From: Cyclina sinensis
Taxonomy: Eukaryota > Mollusca > Bivalvia > Venerida > Veneridae
Reading direction: 5' to 3'
Length of the DNA: 64,000 nucleotides
Assembly (NCBI GenBank): GCA_012932295.1
Contig: JAAONU010000001.1
Coordinates: forward strand, 53,647,958 to 53,711,957
The position numbers and the translations under genes are program-made. The notes beneath the pieces are model-generated. The model was not told the origin of the DNA. It saw nothing but the letters and a program-made list of their open reading frames with translations, and made no database searches. Shown here in pieces: positions 10,701 to 23,700 of the stretch; the stretch's first letter is position 1; each line of letters begins with the position of its first letter.

Positions 10701-13600
10701 CTGCTTTCTTCTAACAATGAATGCATGTCTGGTCTTTTCATAAAGATAAAAAACTGTCACTACGTTTTACAATGTTTTTGTTTTTATCCAACTTAACACT
10801 GAAGTTCTTTCAGTCCTTTGATTTTTTCACCCATGACGTGTTTTGGGTGCGGGTTACATAACCGCTATAAGAGTCTAGCAGACGGAGTTGTCTGGAATGC
10901 TGACTAAAAGTCTATTCAGATAAAGGAAAGTAAAAGAGTTTCCCCATAGTTTGGTCTGATAATTTACTTTTATTGTTGTGCTGAAGATAGTTCTGGCAAT
11001 TGTGTCGCTGATAAATGTCTATAAGGATTTTACGATGTTAGAAAACACTAATCGATCGTGCTGTTAAATGCAGAGGCAAGATCATGCAGAAGAAAAGTTT
11101 TCTGTTGGGTTTCCTTCATTTTGAAAAGTGCACAAAAGTAATGCATTCAATGCAACGTAAAACGAACTATGATTGATAAAATAATGTTCATGTACAAATA
11201 ACCAGACAAATCTTCACAAATAAATAACTCATTGTCTTCATTGTTATTTTCATTTGTTATTTCAGATTTTCAGAAAATAGGACTTCAACATAAAAAAAAC
11301 AACAGTATATAAAATTTAGTGTTGTGGATTTATTTAAAAATACATTGCATATTCTTTGCGTTGCCGTCAAAGTTACTGTGGCGAACAAAAAAGCTATATC
11401 GTCTTCTTAGAAACTTGTAATGAAAGCCAAGACCTGTTAAAAACAGTAAGTCCAATAAAGCAAATAAAACAGGAAAGTAAGATAACCTTTTGCCCCGGTT
11501 TTAAGACAGGCCATAGCAGACAGTAGTAGTTGTCAGTTTTACCGAGAAATAAAAAACTAAGTGAAAAAACTCAATTAATCATTAATGTAGAAAACAATTT
11601 CTATTGAATAAAAAAAGTGTAGCCATACACTAAGCAAATGTTTTATTAACAGCCAGACAAACAAATAGTAAACAAAATTGCATATAATGGCTAAATGAAA
11701 GTTTAAAACCCTCGACAGACTATCTTACCGTCTAGGTTTAGTATTAAATAAGTCACAAGTAATTTTAAGTTCGGTTTAATCGAGCTGTCCGTCGTCCAAA
11801 TTGTGTTGACATCCGGAGACTAATGCACTTACACCGGTCTCTGTCGAGATTTTACAACTCGGCAGACGATTTTATTAACTGGAAACACCTCGTGACATAT
11901 AGATGCTGGCACTTGTACTAAATCTGTAACAATATATTTGTCTTGTATCATTAATTTCGACATTTTATTGTATTCTATTGGAATTTATAAAAATCGTTTT
12001 GATACGATGCTGAAAAGGTTCATGGTGGATGTAATAGATACAGGGTTATTTTAACTCACGCATAAAACAGAGACGTTTTTCTTACCCTTGGTTATGAAAC
12101 ATAGCAGGCTTGCATATTTGATAAAACTTATATTGGTAATAGCATTCTAACAACGACTGTGAATCAACAATCTTTAGTAATATTTTCTGATAAAAAAATA
12201 TATATTTCCATTTGATTACTTGATATCAATTACATTAAAGCTGTTTTATTTATTTTTATTGCTTCTATTTTCATTTTTATTAGAAACCTTTCACTAAGAC
12301 AAAATTATTTTCGTGCTGTAAAAGTTAAAACGAAAACCATATCAATTCCTTTGTTTAGAATTTAATTCAGGGATAAAACCCAAAATTTTGACTGATTTCT
12401 ACAATTTTGATTGAAGCTTTGTTTGTATTTCTCTGAAATTTGAGTTTCCTTTGGAGCTAAATGCATTGGTGTACAAATAAACATACAAAACAAAAGAAAA
12501 ACCTAAATAAATCTGATTATCAAATAAATACAAACTACAGAGAACATACAGATAAACTGACAGAATTTAGAACAACCGTAAGAATTGCCTGCTTACTGTA
12601 TTTTCCTAAATTATTAACTGTTTGTTTACTCTAGGTTTGCCTATATAGTCTCTAATAACCGATTTTTTTTGGTAATAATTTTTGCGTATCTACTGGGTCA
12701 GAAATATACACCCTGCGTTAGACCTTAACTTTACTTTCATCCGGGTGTCATTGTATCAAATATCCAGCCACAGTTTCAAATAATAGATATTAAGATCTTT
12801 TATTTCATCTTGTAATAGCTCGTGTGACTGCTGATAAACGTTTCCCTGGTAACGTCTTTGTTCTATGCCTGTCAACCCATGTGCATCCATCTAGCGGCGA
12901 TGTTGGCAGTGCAGACATTTTTATCACCTGCACCCTCCCCTCCCCCATTCCATTACCTGTTCTTTTCACTAGATCAGACATTTATGCTGCATTGATCGCA
13001 GCTTCATTTCATATGATTTTAGGCAATGGCTAATTACATTACAAAAGCTCGCCGGGGACAGATCGTAATTTGGACAGATAGTAGTAATTATAGTTCGAAG
13101 GTTCACATAAACATGAAGTTTACATCAAAACCTGATCCCTCATACACCTAAAATAGGTCAGAAGATATCCGAGTGAGGTCAGCTAATTAGAATAAAGTCA
13201 TGGATGTATGTAAAAAGATTTGTTGCAAAGGTATTTTGTAATTTAATGTAACTTAGAATGTTATACAAGCGGGGATTGAATAAATAACATTATAGACAGA
13301 GAATGCTTATAATGTGCTAGAGAGGATAATTTGTGAATTAGAAGTGTCTGAATAATTTACCGTACAAATTACATCCTTCAAAAAAGTTCTTGATAGACAG
13401 AGAAAAACGATATGGTGTGGTGATATTAATTAAAAATGACGAAAGAAACATACCTGCATATAGATTGAGTGTGACAAATTAAAGAAAAAAACTTGCAACT
13501 GATATATTGAGTTGAAAAGGAAACGTTTAATGACTTTGATAGAAAGTGTCTGCTTACCACACATTATAGCCATATAATTGACAAAAACGCAAACTGAAAA
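7780..13600. other. AT-rich noncoding stretch
   Basis: I see no supportable gene here. ORFs of 60-70 codons occur on both strands without recognisable domains or signal peptides followed by good donors. Small features include GCAGTAGCAG-type short repeats near 8936-8965. A third Kazal gene was searched for by scanning by eye for the half-domain cysteine pattern on the minus strand up to about 14.1 kb; none was found. Confidence 0.5.
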
Positions 13601-13602
13601 AA

Positions 13603-13778
13603 TCAGTGCTGTCGCTGCGTAGCTTACAACTCGAAGCAATGTTTGAAATAATCATGCGGCTGAAGGCTCAGTTCATAGGACACGTAAAAGTCAGTGCTGT
13701 CGCTGCGTAGCTTACAACTCGAAGCAATGTTTGAAATAATCATGCAGCTGAAGGCTCAGTTCATAGGACACGTAAAAG
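13603..13778. repeat. 88-bp direct tandem duplication (two copies)
   Basis: Copy 1 (13603-13690) and copy 2 (13691-13778) match along their whole length except one base (CATGCGGCTG versus CATGCAGCTG). The start of a third copy (GTCAG) follows. The near identity points to a recent duplication. On the minus strand each copy contains TTGTAAGC, a splice-donor-like site, but no coding exon can be supported. Confidence 0.9.
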
Positions 13779-14997
13779 TCAGGACATATAAGTATCAAAG
13801 CTTATAAGCTTCATATTACTGAAGTTACTCACTGTTGGTCCTAAAGTCTGATACGTATGGTTGGGTTTAGTAAGATAATGACAACTTATCTAACATACGT
13901 ATGTATTCTAATACCTACAAGGCGAAGCTATTATGCTCAAACAACAAGCTCGAGCAAACTATCTAAAAAAAAGACTCTAAAAATAAGTATTTGGATATAT
14001 AATGATTGATACAAAACTCTTCTTAAGAGTTATCTTAAAGCCATATCGACATCACAAGATGTCAAGGTATCTTCATACATACCTGGCACACCCTTCATTG
14101 CATCTTCGTCATCTGTAAATCAGTTTAGCTGTCAAAATCAGAAATTCTTTCAAATGCACCACATATTTTTGCAATACCTACACTACCAGAAAAAGTTATG
14201 ACGACATTGTAACTGGCATTTTTATCACTCTGGAAAACATAGTGTTATTATCAGTGAAAGTCTTAACTTCTCCTGCTAGAAATGTCAAGGTTATGGCATA
14301 TTTATGTCAGTTTCTCTTGAACCGAAAAACATGAAATTTGACAATTTGAAATATTTGATTTAGTTTCAGTTTTCTCTGTTTAACTATTCTCCGACTGACA
14401 ATATTGCGGAATTCTGAAAACAGTAATTGTAGAGGTCTTTTTCAGGCACAGTTTTGCTTTGCTATACCAAAGGAACCATTAATTAGAATGAAAAATAATC
14501 ATTTTTATGTTAAAATCCATTTTTGTTTCACGTGTTAAATAAACTAACAAAAGTGATTTATGCTTGACCAGAAATGAATAGCCATCAGATCAAACTCGAC
14601 TTTCACAAAGACAGCGCTACTGCTAAAAAAACGGTCGTCGCCGTCACTTCTGTGACAAAGAAAGATTTAGAACTCATTTAATGTCGACCAAATTCCTCAA
14701 ATCTTTTTACAGAATCTGTAGTATTTCTATTTTCAGTTGTGACATGTAGGTAAGATGATGTGACTATTTTACCAATTAATCTTAAAATCGCAGATTTTCA
14801 AACTCCCACAGCTTAGCATTGATGATCTAGAAGATAACATGTCAGTTGGACCCCCCCCCTCCCTCCACCCCATTTACGATCAGCAAACAAGAACGATAGG
14901 GGATACATGTAATTTATCTAGACTCGTTATTGATTTGAGCTAATGATAATGTTAAAGATACTTGTTACTGTGTATTTGTTGTACTGAAGACAAAGAC

Positions 14998-15130
14998 GAT
15001 GATGGTAATGAGAACAAAGAAATGATGAAGATGATGATGATAATGATGATGATGATGATGACAACGATGATGATGATGTTCATGTTGATGATGATGATGA
15101 TGATGATGTTCATGATGGTGACGATGGTGA
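14998..15130. repeat. (GAT)n / (ATG)n trinucleotide microsatellite
   Basis: Imperfect GAT repeats interrupted by GTT CAT and GGT. This creates artificial poly-Met and poly-His ORFs on the two strands, which are not genes. Confidence 0.95.
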
Positions 15131-16134
15131 TTTACACCAGAATGAACCGTCTGGAGTAATTTCAGTTTATTCAATTTTCAAGTGGATTAGTTCGTACATC
15201 ATACAATTTGTCATCAATATTTTCATACTCAATACACGTAAATGTTACAGCACCTGTGACCTTTCAACAAACGCGACAAGGATTAAGAAGTTAAAGTGAG
15301 AAAATCAAATTGATGTCTAATAAAGCGAATAAATTTGATATGCCGACGGTGAATAGCTTCAAACGGGTATGAAATACTTAAGAAGATTTCAAACCTTCTG
15401 AATAGTCATTAAGGAGATAGCATTAACATTGCTTTAAAAAACGCATTTCCCTTTAATGTGCAAAGTGTATTCAAGGCGTCAGTATGTGGAAATGGTGCAC
15501 TCAAAGCGAACAGGTGATGAAATACAGAAAACTAATCGTGTTATAAAGTGCAGTTTCAAAAGTATAAGCATTAAGCCACATTTTCTGTAAAAATGAATAG
15601 AAGCCGTTATAAGGAAAATCGTATGCTTAACTTTTTCACCAAACTTTAGTAGTGGATCTTCAGTTCATTTTAAAACGAAGTAAGAAACACAATTACATGC
15701 ACCTATTTTTCAGTAAGTATGATTGGGACATATCATTGTAATCAGGCGACTGTTGAAAGCGAATTGTATCTTTTCTTGATGCTATACCTTTAAACAGGCT
15801 TACTCTAAAATGTCGAGAAGTATTCTTCAAAAATCATATATGAATGGTACTGAATGAATTATTTTATAATGTTAATGTGTAAATCTAAAACTGTAAGTAC
15901 AACAGGTTGACAGAATAGTTGTCTGTGATAGTTGTCGTCTGTCGTCTGTATTAGTTATCGTCTGTATATAGAGAGTTGCTGTACCATTTTTGGGTGGACA
16001 GGCATTTATTACAAACGCGCACTTACTTTAGTGCTAAATCCCTGGAGGAAATAATTTATAAACATATGTTTTTCTTTGAAAAGAGAAAGGGTCAATAAAA
16101 TATGCAGTGTATCATCTGTAATTTAAGGGTATGT

Positions 16135-16184
16135 CCCCCCCCCCCCCCCCCCTCCCACACACACACACCCAACACACACACACA
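16135..16184. repeat. Poly-C tract plus (AC)n microsatellite
   Basis: A run of about 18 C is followed by CTCCC and two short AC-dinucleotide runs. Confidence 0.95.
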
Positions 16185-17384
16185 ATCGGAAGACAAGATA
16201 TATCGCATCATAGGGGTAAGATTAGCTTATAACGCTTTGTTTTTCATTGTCATAACGCAAAATATATTCTTCATATTGTAAAAGAAAAATAACACTTTTC
16301 GTCACAAATGAAAGAGAGAAATAACAGATTTTGTAAATATTTACAATAATGAATCAAATTATGTCTTTAAACTTATGAGAGAAAGGGAAATCAATGAAAC
16401 CTTTTAAAACATTAAAATATCTATTTCAGAACCTACTTATCATTTCTTAAAAAGCAGCTTAAACTAAAGACTACGGATTTTAACATAAGTGGAGTTAGTC
16501 ACGAGGGCGACTTAACTCGTTGTAACACTATAGTCTCGATATATAAGGTAAGATGAAGAAATATTTCTCATTTCACACAAGAACAGATTTTTAAGGGCCC
16601 TTCTAGACACTTGAAAGTGTCATATAGAAGCTTAAGTAGGAGGTATTACTCCTGTATTTCACAATAAAAACGCCAAAAACGATTTTAACTGACCGCGTGT
16701 TAGTAAGTCTGACAAGCCCTTTTGTTGGGTTTTCATTTAGCGGGTTTGTGAACGTGCTTAAAGTTGTAATTGACAGCTTTTTTCTCAAATTTTCAATTAA
16801 ATGTAGCTAAATGTAGAAGATAATTTCTGAAAATAATTTTGGTCTCTCCCAAGATTTTACAAAATATTGAAGCTACCTACATTTTATGAAGAAAGAACTA
16901 ATGACAATTTTTATTCATGATGATTTTATTTTGATCCAAAACAAATAAGATGCATTGTCGGTTTTCATAACCATGTCGGAACGGCTTTCCACTTTCTATT
17001 AACAGAATTATATTTCCGATACTTAAGAAATCTATTTCAAAACGTTGCTCAACAAAATGTTGAGTTTTTTTCTGAACAAGAAAAAATGCTTTATTAACGT
17101 TCCAAGTGAACATTATCTGTTTTTATGTTATACTTAGGTGAGAAAAAGTATTTGCATAGAACGCAAATGGTCTACCCTTGCAAATATTTATGCATCGAAC
17201 TAAGTGTAATATTAAAAGCAAATGTCACACCAAATTGTGAAAACGTTTCACTGCAAACATGTTGTTTGATGAGGGTGTTTGCACTTGTTGTAAATAATCA
17301 TAGCGCGATATGTGAAAATTGAAACGCGGTGCAGCAAAGAAAGAACAAATATTTGTGTCTGGACACGTGTTTGTACACAACACA

Positions 17385-17502
17385 AGAGAACAGAACAGAA
17401 CAGAGCGAAACAGACATATGTAGGATATGACGTGGCAGGGCGGACCGTGTGGGGTAAGGAGGGGTGGTTAGAACAGAACAGAACAGAACAGAGCAGAGAA
17501 TT
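17385..17502. repeat. (AGAAC)n pentanucleotide clusters
   Basis: Two short runs of AGAAC units (about 17388-17412 and 17469-17500) flank a unique segment. They generate the Cys/Phe-rich minus-strand ORF and the Glu/Gln/Arg-rich plus-strand ORF here, neither of which looks like a gene. Confidence 0.75.
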
Positions 17503-19732
17503 AGTATTCTTCATGGAGTGGGTATGTCAAACTTAAGAAAAAGGTGAGTATCCAATATTTTTTCCCAACCTGAGGTTATTTCAAAACACGTTTCTTTTTT
17601 TTTCTTTTTTTCAGACAGAACGATATTTGCCATATGCATAGTAACATAGGAACCTAAAAACTGTCCAACGTTAATCGTGTTTTTCTATGACTAACAAATA
17701 GACTATGTATGATAACTGTCTACCGAGAAAGTGTGTTTGGGTACAGGGGCTCATTTTTGGCAAAGGGGTCGTCGCTTCGAAAATGTCGGCAAAGCTAAGT
17801 CTTCCTTTCAACGTGATTTCTGAACAGAAAATTGTATTTGGAGAACTCTGCAATCTGTATAAGGTAATATTAACATGTGATTCAGTGGGCAGATAGTTTC
17901 CTCTCCCTTTCTTTGTTTACTTGTTTTTTTTTGTCCTTGAATTACCACAGAAGAGAAAAGTTTGACAAAATTAAATTGCATTATTATTCATGATGAGAAC
18001 AAGATTTTCTAACCTTTTTTTATATGTTACCGATCTTGTCAAACAAACAAAAAATAAGATAAAATATGACATTCTCAAAAAAACTTAAGGAAGAAATTTG
18101 AGAAACAAGTGTACACAAAGCGAATATCGGCGGAAAGACAGGTGTCAGGTTTGGTCAACAGTAAAAGAATAATCTTCACTGCCTGGTGAATAATATCAAG
18201 TATGTGCGAAATTTTGAAATACCCAGTCAACAGCACGTACTGCTATAACAAGTGCGTATACCTTATGTAAATGAGAAGACGCCTCTCAATTGAATTCATC
18301 ACATTAAAATTGTACCGAGGAGTAAAAAAGGCCGACCTTTTAATGTATCAGTAGCTACCGTTTAGTCATGTTTAATGATTTTATTTCAAAGCCAAGCTTG
18401 GTGGTTCACGATTTAAATTTGCAGTGTCACAATTTTGTGGATCTTACAAAACAATCTTAGATCGAAATTCGGATAGCTTCGCAACTGATGGATCCTTTTG
18501 TTGCCGCGCTTCTAAAAACGCTGCGATCAAAATGTTAACTCGATACTCAAAGCAGTAACTGAATAGTGCATGTGGTATTTTTGCATAAATTTAATTTTGG
18601 AAAATATGAAAATGTAAACATTTTTTGGCATCTTGCTAAACATATCGCATGAGAAATGATTGACAGAGTGGTAGGCGGAGCACCAAATTAGTTCGAGTGG
18701 GTTATACTTTCTGTAATTGAGACGCGTTTTTGATGGATATTCAAGAGTGTCTATCTTTTGACAAAACAATTGGGTGCCAATCAAATAAACGCCAAACGCA
18801 TATTGTTTCGGTTTTGAAAGATATCATTGTTATTTTGTGTACGTAACGGATTGCGCCAGCTTTACGGAATGTTAAGCTAGATTTCGCTTTATTGTTACTT
18901 TTCGCACCTTATTCAAGTTGTGTTTCATATTTTGAGTAAACATTCAATTTAGTATATTTATTGTAAACATTTTATTTGTCCAGCCAACGCGTATCCGTTT
19001 TGAAGGAGTTGTATCGAAAACCTTTCCAAAAGTGATTTTGTCACAGGCTTTTTCATTGGTGGATTAACGACTCGGTGTGTTACTCCGCGGGTTAGTCCCA
19101 AAGACGAAAAGGAAGATGCGTGTATCAATGCTTTTATTGCAATTCGAGCTTCAGTACACATAAAATAGTCCTTATCACGGGATCCTATCAATTAGATAGA
19201 TTACAGATTTCAACAGTTACAAATGAAATAGTAGGATTTAACTCAAACGGAATCGGATTTTTTGACACAATTTTATTTTACTATAATTGCAGAATATTTA
19301 TTTCAACTGGATATAACCAATATTTCTGTAAGAGTATAAAGTGATCAGCTGTGGAATTTTGTTCTATAAGTTTGGCAATTTACGGAAACATTTAACAATA
19401 CAAAGGTTTATTAATTAAAATGTGAACGGAAAACACATATAGTAAAGATGAAAGGAGAATGCAATGATTGAATATTCCAGCACGAGAACAGATGGCTGAT
19501 TTTATCATCATACTTTGAGATAATGACGTCTGTGAGCGGCACGTGAGGTGGCACAAGGTGAACATAAAACAATTATTCCCGTCATATTACATTATTTGAA
19601 GGATTTATTTGTGTTTTGGGAAAAAATAAATTATTTATCTGATGGATCATTAAAATAAATGGAAATACAAGTTTGGTAAATAAATTTATTCTTGTTGATG
19701 TTTGGATGTTTATGTATACACATGTGAAAACC

Positions 19733-20753
19733 ATGGCAAAAACGATAAATATGAAATCGTTTCTACTGTTTGGATTATTGTATTTAGTGGTGTCAGTTTC
19801 GTGCAATGCATCATTTTTAGAACTCTTCACAGACAACCAGATTCCCGAGGACCCCTGCTATGAGGAAAGAGATAAGCCGAAAAGATGTATTCCAGATTTT
19901 ATAAATGCCGCATTCGGGAAAGAGGTCGTGGCTTCAAGCACGTGCGGATCCCCTCCAAGTCGCTATTGTACATCAAGCACAGACAATGAGAACAATATAA
20001 TACGAAGCTGCTATATTTGTGACGCAAACCATGCAAAGAGACAGCATCCGTCATCCTATCTTACAGACTTAAACAATCCAAATAACTTAACGTGCTGGAT
20101 GTCGGAGCCGTTTGTTCAATTTCCACATAATGTTACATTGAAATTATCTTTAGGTAAAAAGTTTGAGTTGACTTATGTTAGTTTACAATTTTGTTCAGCC
20201 AAACCAGACTCCATGGCTATTTTCAAAAGCATGGATTACGGTAAATCATGGATTCCAATTCAATACTATTCCAGTAACTGTAAGAAAATGTACCAGAAAT
20301 CACCTAGAACAATGGTATCAAAGGTAAACGAACAAGAAGCCCTGTGTACCGAAGCCTATAGTAGCATTGACCCCCTTAGCGGGGCTCGGGTGGCATTCAG
20401 CACCCTCGAGGGACGACCGTCTGCTTACGATTTTGACAACAGCCCGGTGTTGCAGGATTGGGTAACCGCAACAGATATAATGATTGTTTTTAACAAGTTA
20501 AACACGTATGGAGATGAACGTAACCAGGCCGAAATGGCACGGGAAAGTTATTTTTATGCTCTGTCGGATTTCGCCGTCGGCGGAAGGTGCAAGTGTAATG
20601 GACATGCATCTAAATGCATAACAGACCGTGATGGCAATCTGGTTTGTGACTGTAAACACAACACGGCTGGTCGGGACTGTGAAAAGTGTAAACCATTCCA
20701 TTATGACCGCCCATGGGCACGTGCTACTGCTCGGCAACCAAACGAGTGCATCG
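19733..20753 (+). CDS. NTN1: Netrin first coding exon, copy 1A (laminin N-terminal domain + LE1)
   Basis: Netrins are secreted guidance cues that bind DCC/neogenin and UNC5 receptors. This 340-codon exon begins with ATG in a strong context (ACCATGG); other in-frame ATGs lie upstream and at 19751. Residues 1-26 form a signal peptide. A laminin N-terminal domain (about 40-283) follows with ten cysteines (42, 52, 71, 79, 93, 96, 121, 154, 183, 205). It contains netrin signatures such as [58 protein letters not shown] and [11 protein letters not shown] complete eight-cysteine LE1 module (286-339) ends the exon. Likely N-glycosylation sites are N118 and N133. It stops in phase 1 at ATC G before a GTGAGT donor and joins in frame to 50431 (Ile-Ala-Cys). 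Its loops ([25 protein letters not shown]) are closer to canonical netrin-1 than those of copy 1B. Confidence 0.96.
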
Positions 20754-23700
20754 GTGAGTAAACATTTTAACAATATTCTTTGAAAAAAAATCATCTTCTA
20801 TTATATCAACATGATATTCTCACGCGTATGATAAAAAAGAGCATGCAAGCCATGTTGCCTGTCAGTTTACATAATACAAAATCTATTGTATAGACACAGA
20901 CAACGTTCACACGTCCTCACATTCCACACGGAGGGTTGTCAATTACTTAGACAGAATCCCACATTTCGTCTTAGAAACATCGTCCCAACACTTTCACTCA
21001 CTATGTCATAAATTTAATCCCTATAAGTGACCTCATTTGCGACACTAAAAAAGAGCGTATTTTATGAAAAAAAAGTATCTCTTATGTTACAAGACCTAGG
21101 ATACAGTTGCGAATATATATGCGTTTTATGCAGAAATAGATTAGTGATAGTACTTCAATACTTTTGTAAAAATTTGTAACTTCGGTACCACGTACATTTT
21201 ATGTTACACTTGTACAATTATCCTTTGCACTGATTTCACAGTCATTAAAGCTGTTTTTTTTTTTTTTTAAATATGTTTAAGCGAAAATATTTGAAACAAC
21301 AGCAACAACAGATAATCATATTTGCAGAAGGTAAGTGAGTTAGTACAGACATCAAAAATACCAATTGTTCATGATTTGTTTTAGGGTTAAAACTGGAAAG
21401 ATGTTAATCGTTTAATCTGTTTCAACTCGATTGCATCTTTCCGCTAAAAGTGAATGTTATTTCTTTTGCAGACGCTATGAGCAAAAAGAAAAAAATAACT
21501 AGAATTAAAAATGTGGTTATAAGTTTTGATACAACTTAATCAATGTAAAAGTTGAACAAACGATTCTGCTAAAAGGAGATCTAAAAGGTTTTTTCTTTGG
21601 GATTCTTAATAGGATTCTTAATAGTGTTTCTGTATACTGGAACTTATAATAATATAGAAGCAGTGACAGATCCTACATTGTTCATATGTTTGTTTGACTT
21701 TTGGAATGCAAGGTTCAGCGTTGTCTTTTAATCGCATATTCACAAGAACAGTTTGTTCCCTAGTGTAGAATTCTTCTCATTAACTGACAAAGAACAACTG
21801 CGCTTGGCTTCACGTGCCGTCTTAAAAAATAAATACAAATTGACTGTCAAAATATGCAGGAAAATATATGATACAATCGCTAAGCACGTTGAGGAAAAAA
21901 TGGCCACGTTCTTTTATTCGATTTTCTGAATGTATTTTTGGATTCTTCATTTTCATGTAAGTTTTTCAGGGTTTATGTAATTTAAAGTATCTTAGCCATT
22001 TAAATTTACACCTGAGGTCTGCAAACTAAAACAACTGCCATAATTTTTATCATGCTCTTACAAAAGCAGAAATAAAGGATGATAACGCTATTTGTAGGTG
22101 GGAACTTTTGGCAAAGTCTTCTGTGAAACTTGTTGATAATTCTTGAACTATTTGCCTAAACAGACAGAGTTGAGAGACACCTGTTTTTACTGAATAACTC
22201 GCCGCGTTCTTTGAAAACATAATTATTCTATGTACACAAAAATGTTTTAATCGTCTATTATATTTTATTAATGTTAATAGGATAAAAAGTAATAAAGATT
22301 TTAAGATAACTTATGTAGGATATTTTTTATGAGACAATTAACACCTTCAAAACTCTAAGCCCCTGTCAGAAAGGGATTAAAGGTGTTTCCGATTGGGGTA
22401 TAAAGGTTCATAAAAAGGGACTTTAAATGACATTTGAGAAGAAAATATATGAATTAATCAGCGCCTTTTGACTTGTCTAGAATTGCTTTAAGTATGTTTG
22501 GTTTAAATAAACAACTTGCCTGATTGGCTTTTATATAGAAATACAAGAGACCGGAATCCAGTCTCCAACATATAAGAACGAGAAAAGAGTATTACTTCCT
22601 CTACGTCTGGATAAGGTTTTTTTGTATGTCTAATTCCATGATGATTTTTGTATAATGTGGAGAAAAAACATTTGTAATATCACATAGAATAGTATTAATA
22701 ACTTTTGAATAATTATATAATAACATTATCAATACGAGCTTATGTTTAAGAACCCAGAATTTTTCAAATTTACGTTACAAATGTCTTGCAAAATGGTGTG
22801 CTATTGCAGTTATCAACATTTGTAATAAATATTTTGCTACATTAGTGACATAATGATATTTAATTTTGATATATAAAATAATCTCTTATATACATCTTTT
22901 TCATTTGAGAGGAACATTAATGTCAACATATTTTTTTTTCTAAATGTGTATCATTTCAACACATAGGTCCAAAAACACTCACGTCTTACTTAAATTTTTA
23001 ACCTACATAATATTATATACTCGATGTAAGTACAAATAGTCGCGAAAATAAAAGTTGTCTATCGTAAAACAGTCGTGAATAATGTTTGTGTGTGTAACTC
23101 CGCCAGTTTCAAGCGTTTTCTATGGAAAATTTATAATAGGTATTTAAATTTTGACGCATAAACTAGATGTTATCTTTCTAGTGTCACTTCTATCTCTATG
23201 TAGAATTATATGCCAGACTGTATAAATGTAAATGTGTGTGCATTTTTAGGAAAATTAAAAATTGATTTCCCCATCATGTTGGTATGTCAGTGTAGAATTA
23301 ATTGAAATAAAAATGTCAAAAAAGGGTTTCTTTTCTGGATACATTATAATTTCTTCTTATAGGTTTTATGCATGTCTTGTTTTCCAAGTTTATAAATATT
23401 TTCTTATGAAACCTTTGTTCATGCATTCTAATAAAATGATATAAATGCAATTTTTACGTTTACTGAAACAATGACGTAACGATTTCGGTCTGGACCTTAT
23501 AAGAACATTAAAAAAAATGTAATAATTTTCTCGAAAAGCACTGGTACGTTTAAACGTCTTTGCTTAGAAAAACTATCAAAAGATTTCCTAGTATATGAAA
23601 GGACAGATGCAAGGCTGGACCACTAATAAACAAGCAAAGATCAAAATAAAAAAGGGAGATTTGGGCAACCAAACAAAAAAAGAGAAAGAAATCAAATTAA

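Larger units (their letters stand above)
15180..19700. other. AT-rich noncoding stretch upstream of netrin exon 1A
   Basis: Apart from the simple repeats listed, no gene or conserved domain is visible. Immediately upstream of exon 1A (about 19524-19550) there is a GACGTC half-palindrome and a CACGTG E-box. The promoter and 5' UTR of the exon 1A transcript should lie in this interval, but no start site can be placed from sequence alone. Confidence 0.45.

Noticed and set aside
13430..13639. Minus-strand hydrophobic ORF resembling a signal peptide before a GTAAGC site
   Set aside because: It begins at TTG, an in-frame stop lies just upstream with no ATG before the hydrophobic part, and no Kazal or other half-domain follows in phase.
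14962..15174. Poly-Met and poly-His ORFs
   Set aside because: Produced by the GAT/ATG microsatellite.
20498..20794. Antisense ORF over netrin exon 1A
   Set aside because: Shadow of the conserved netrin coding exon.
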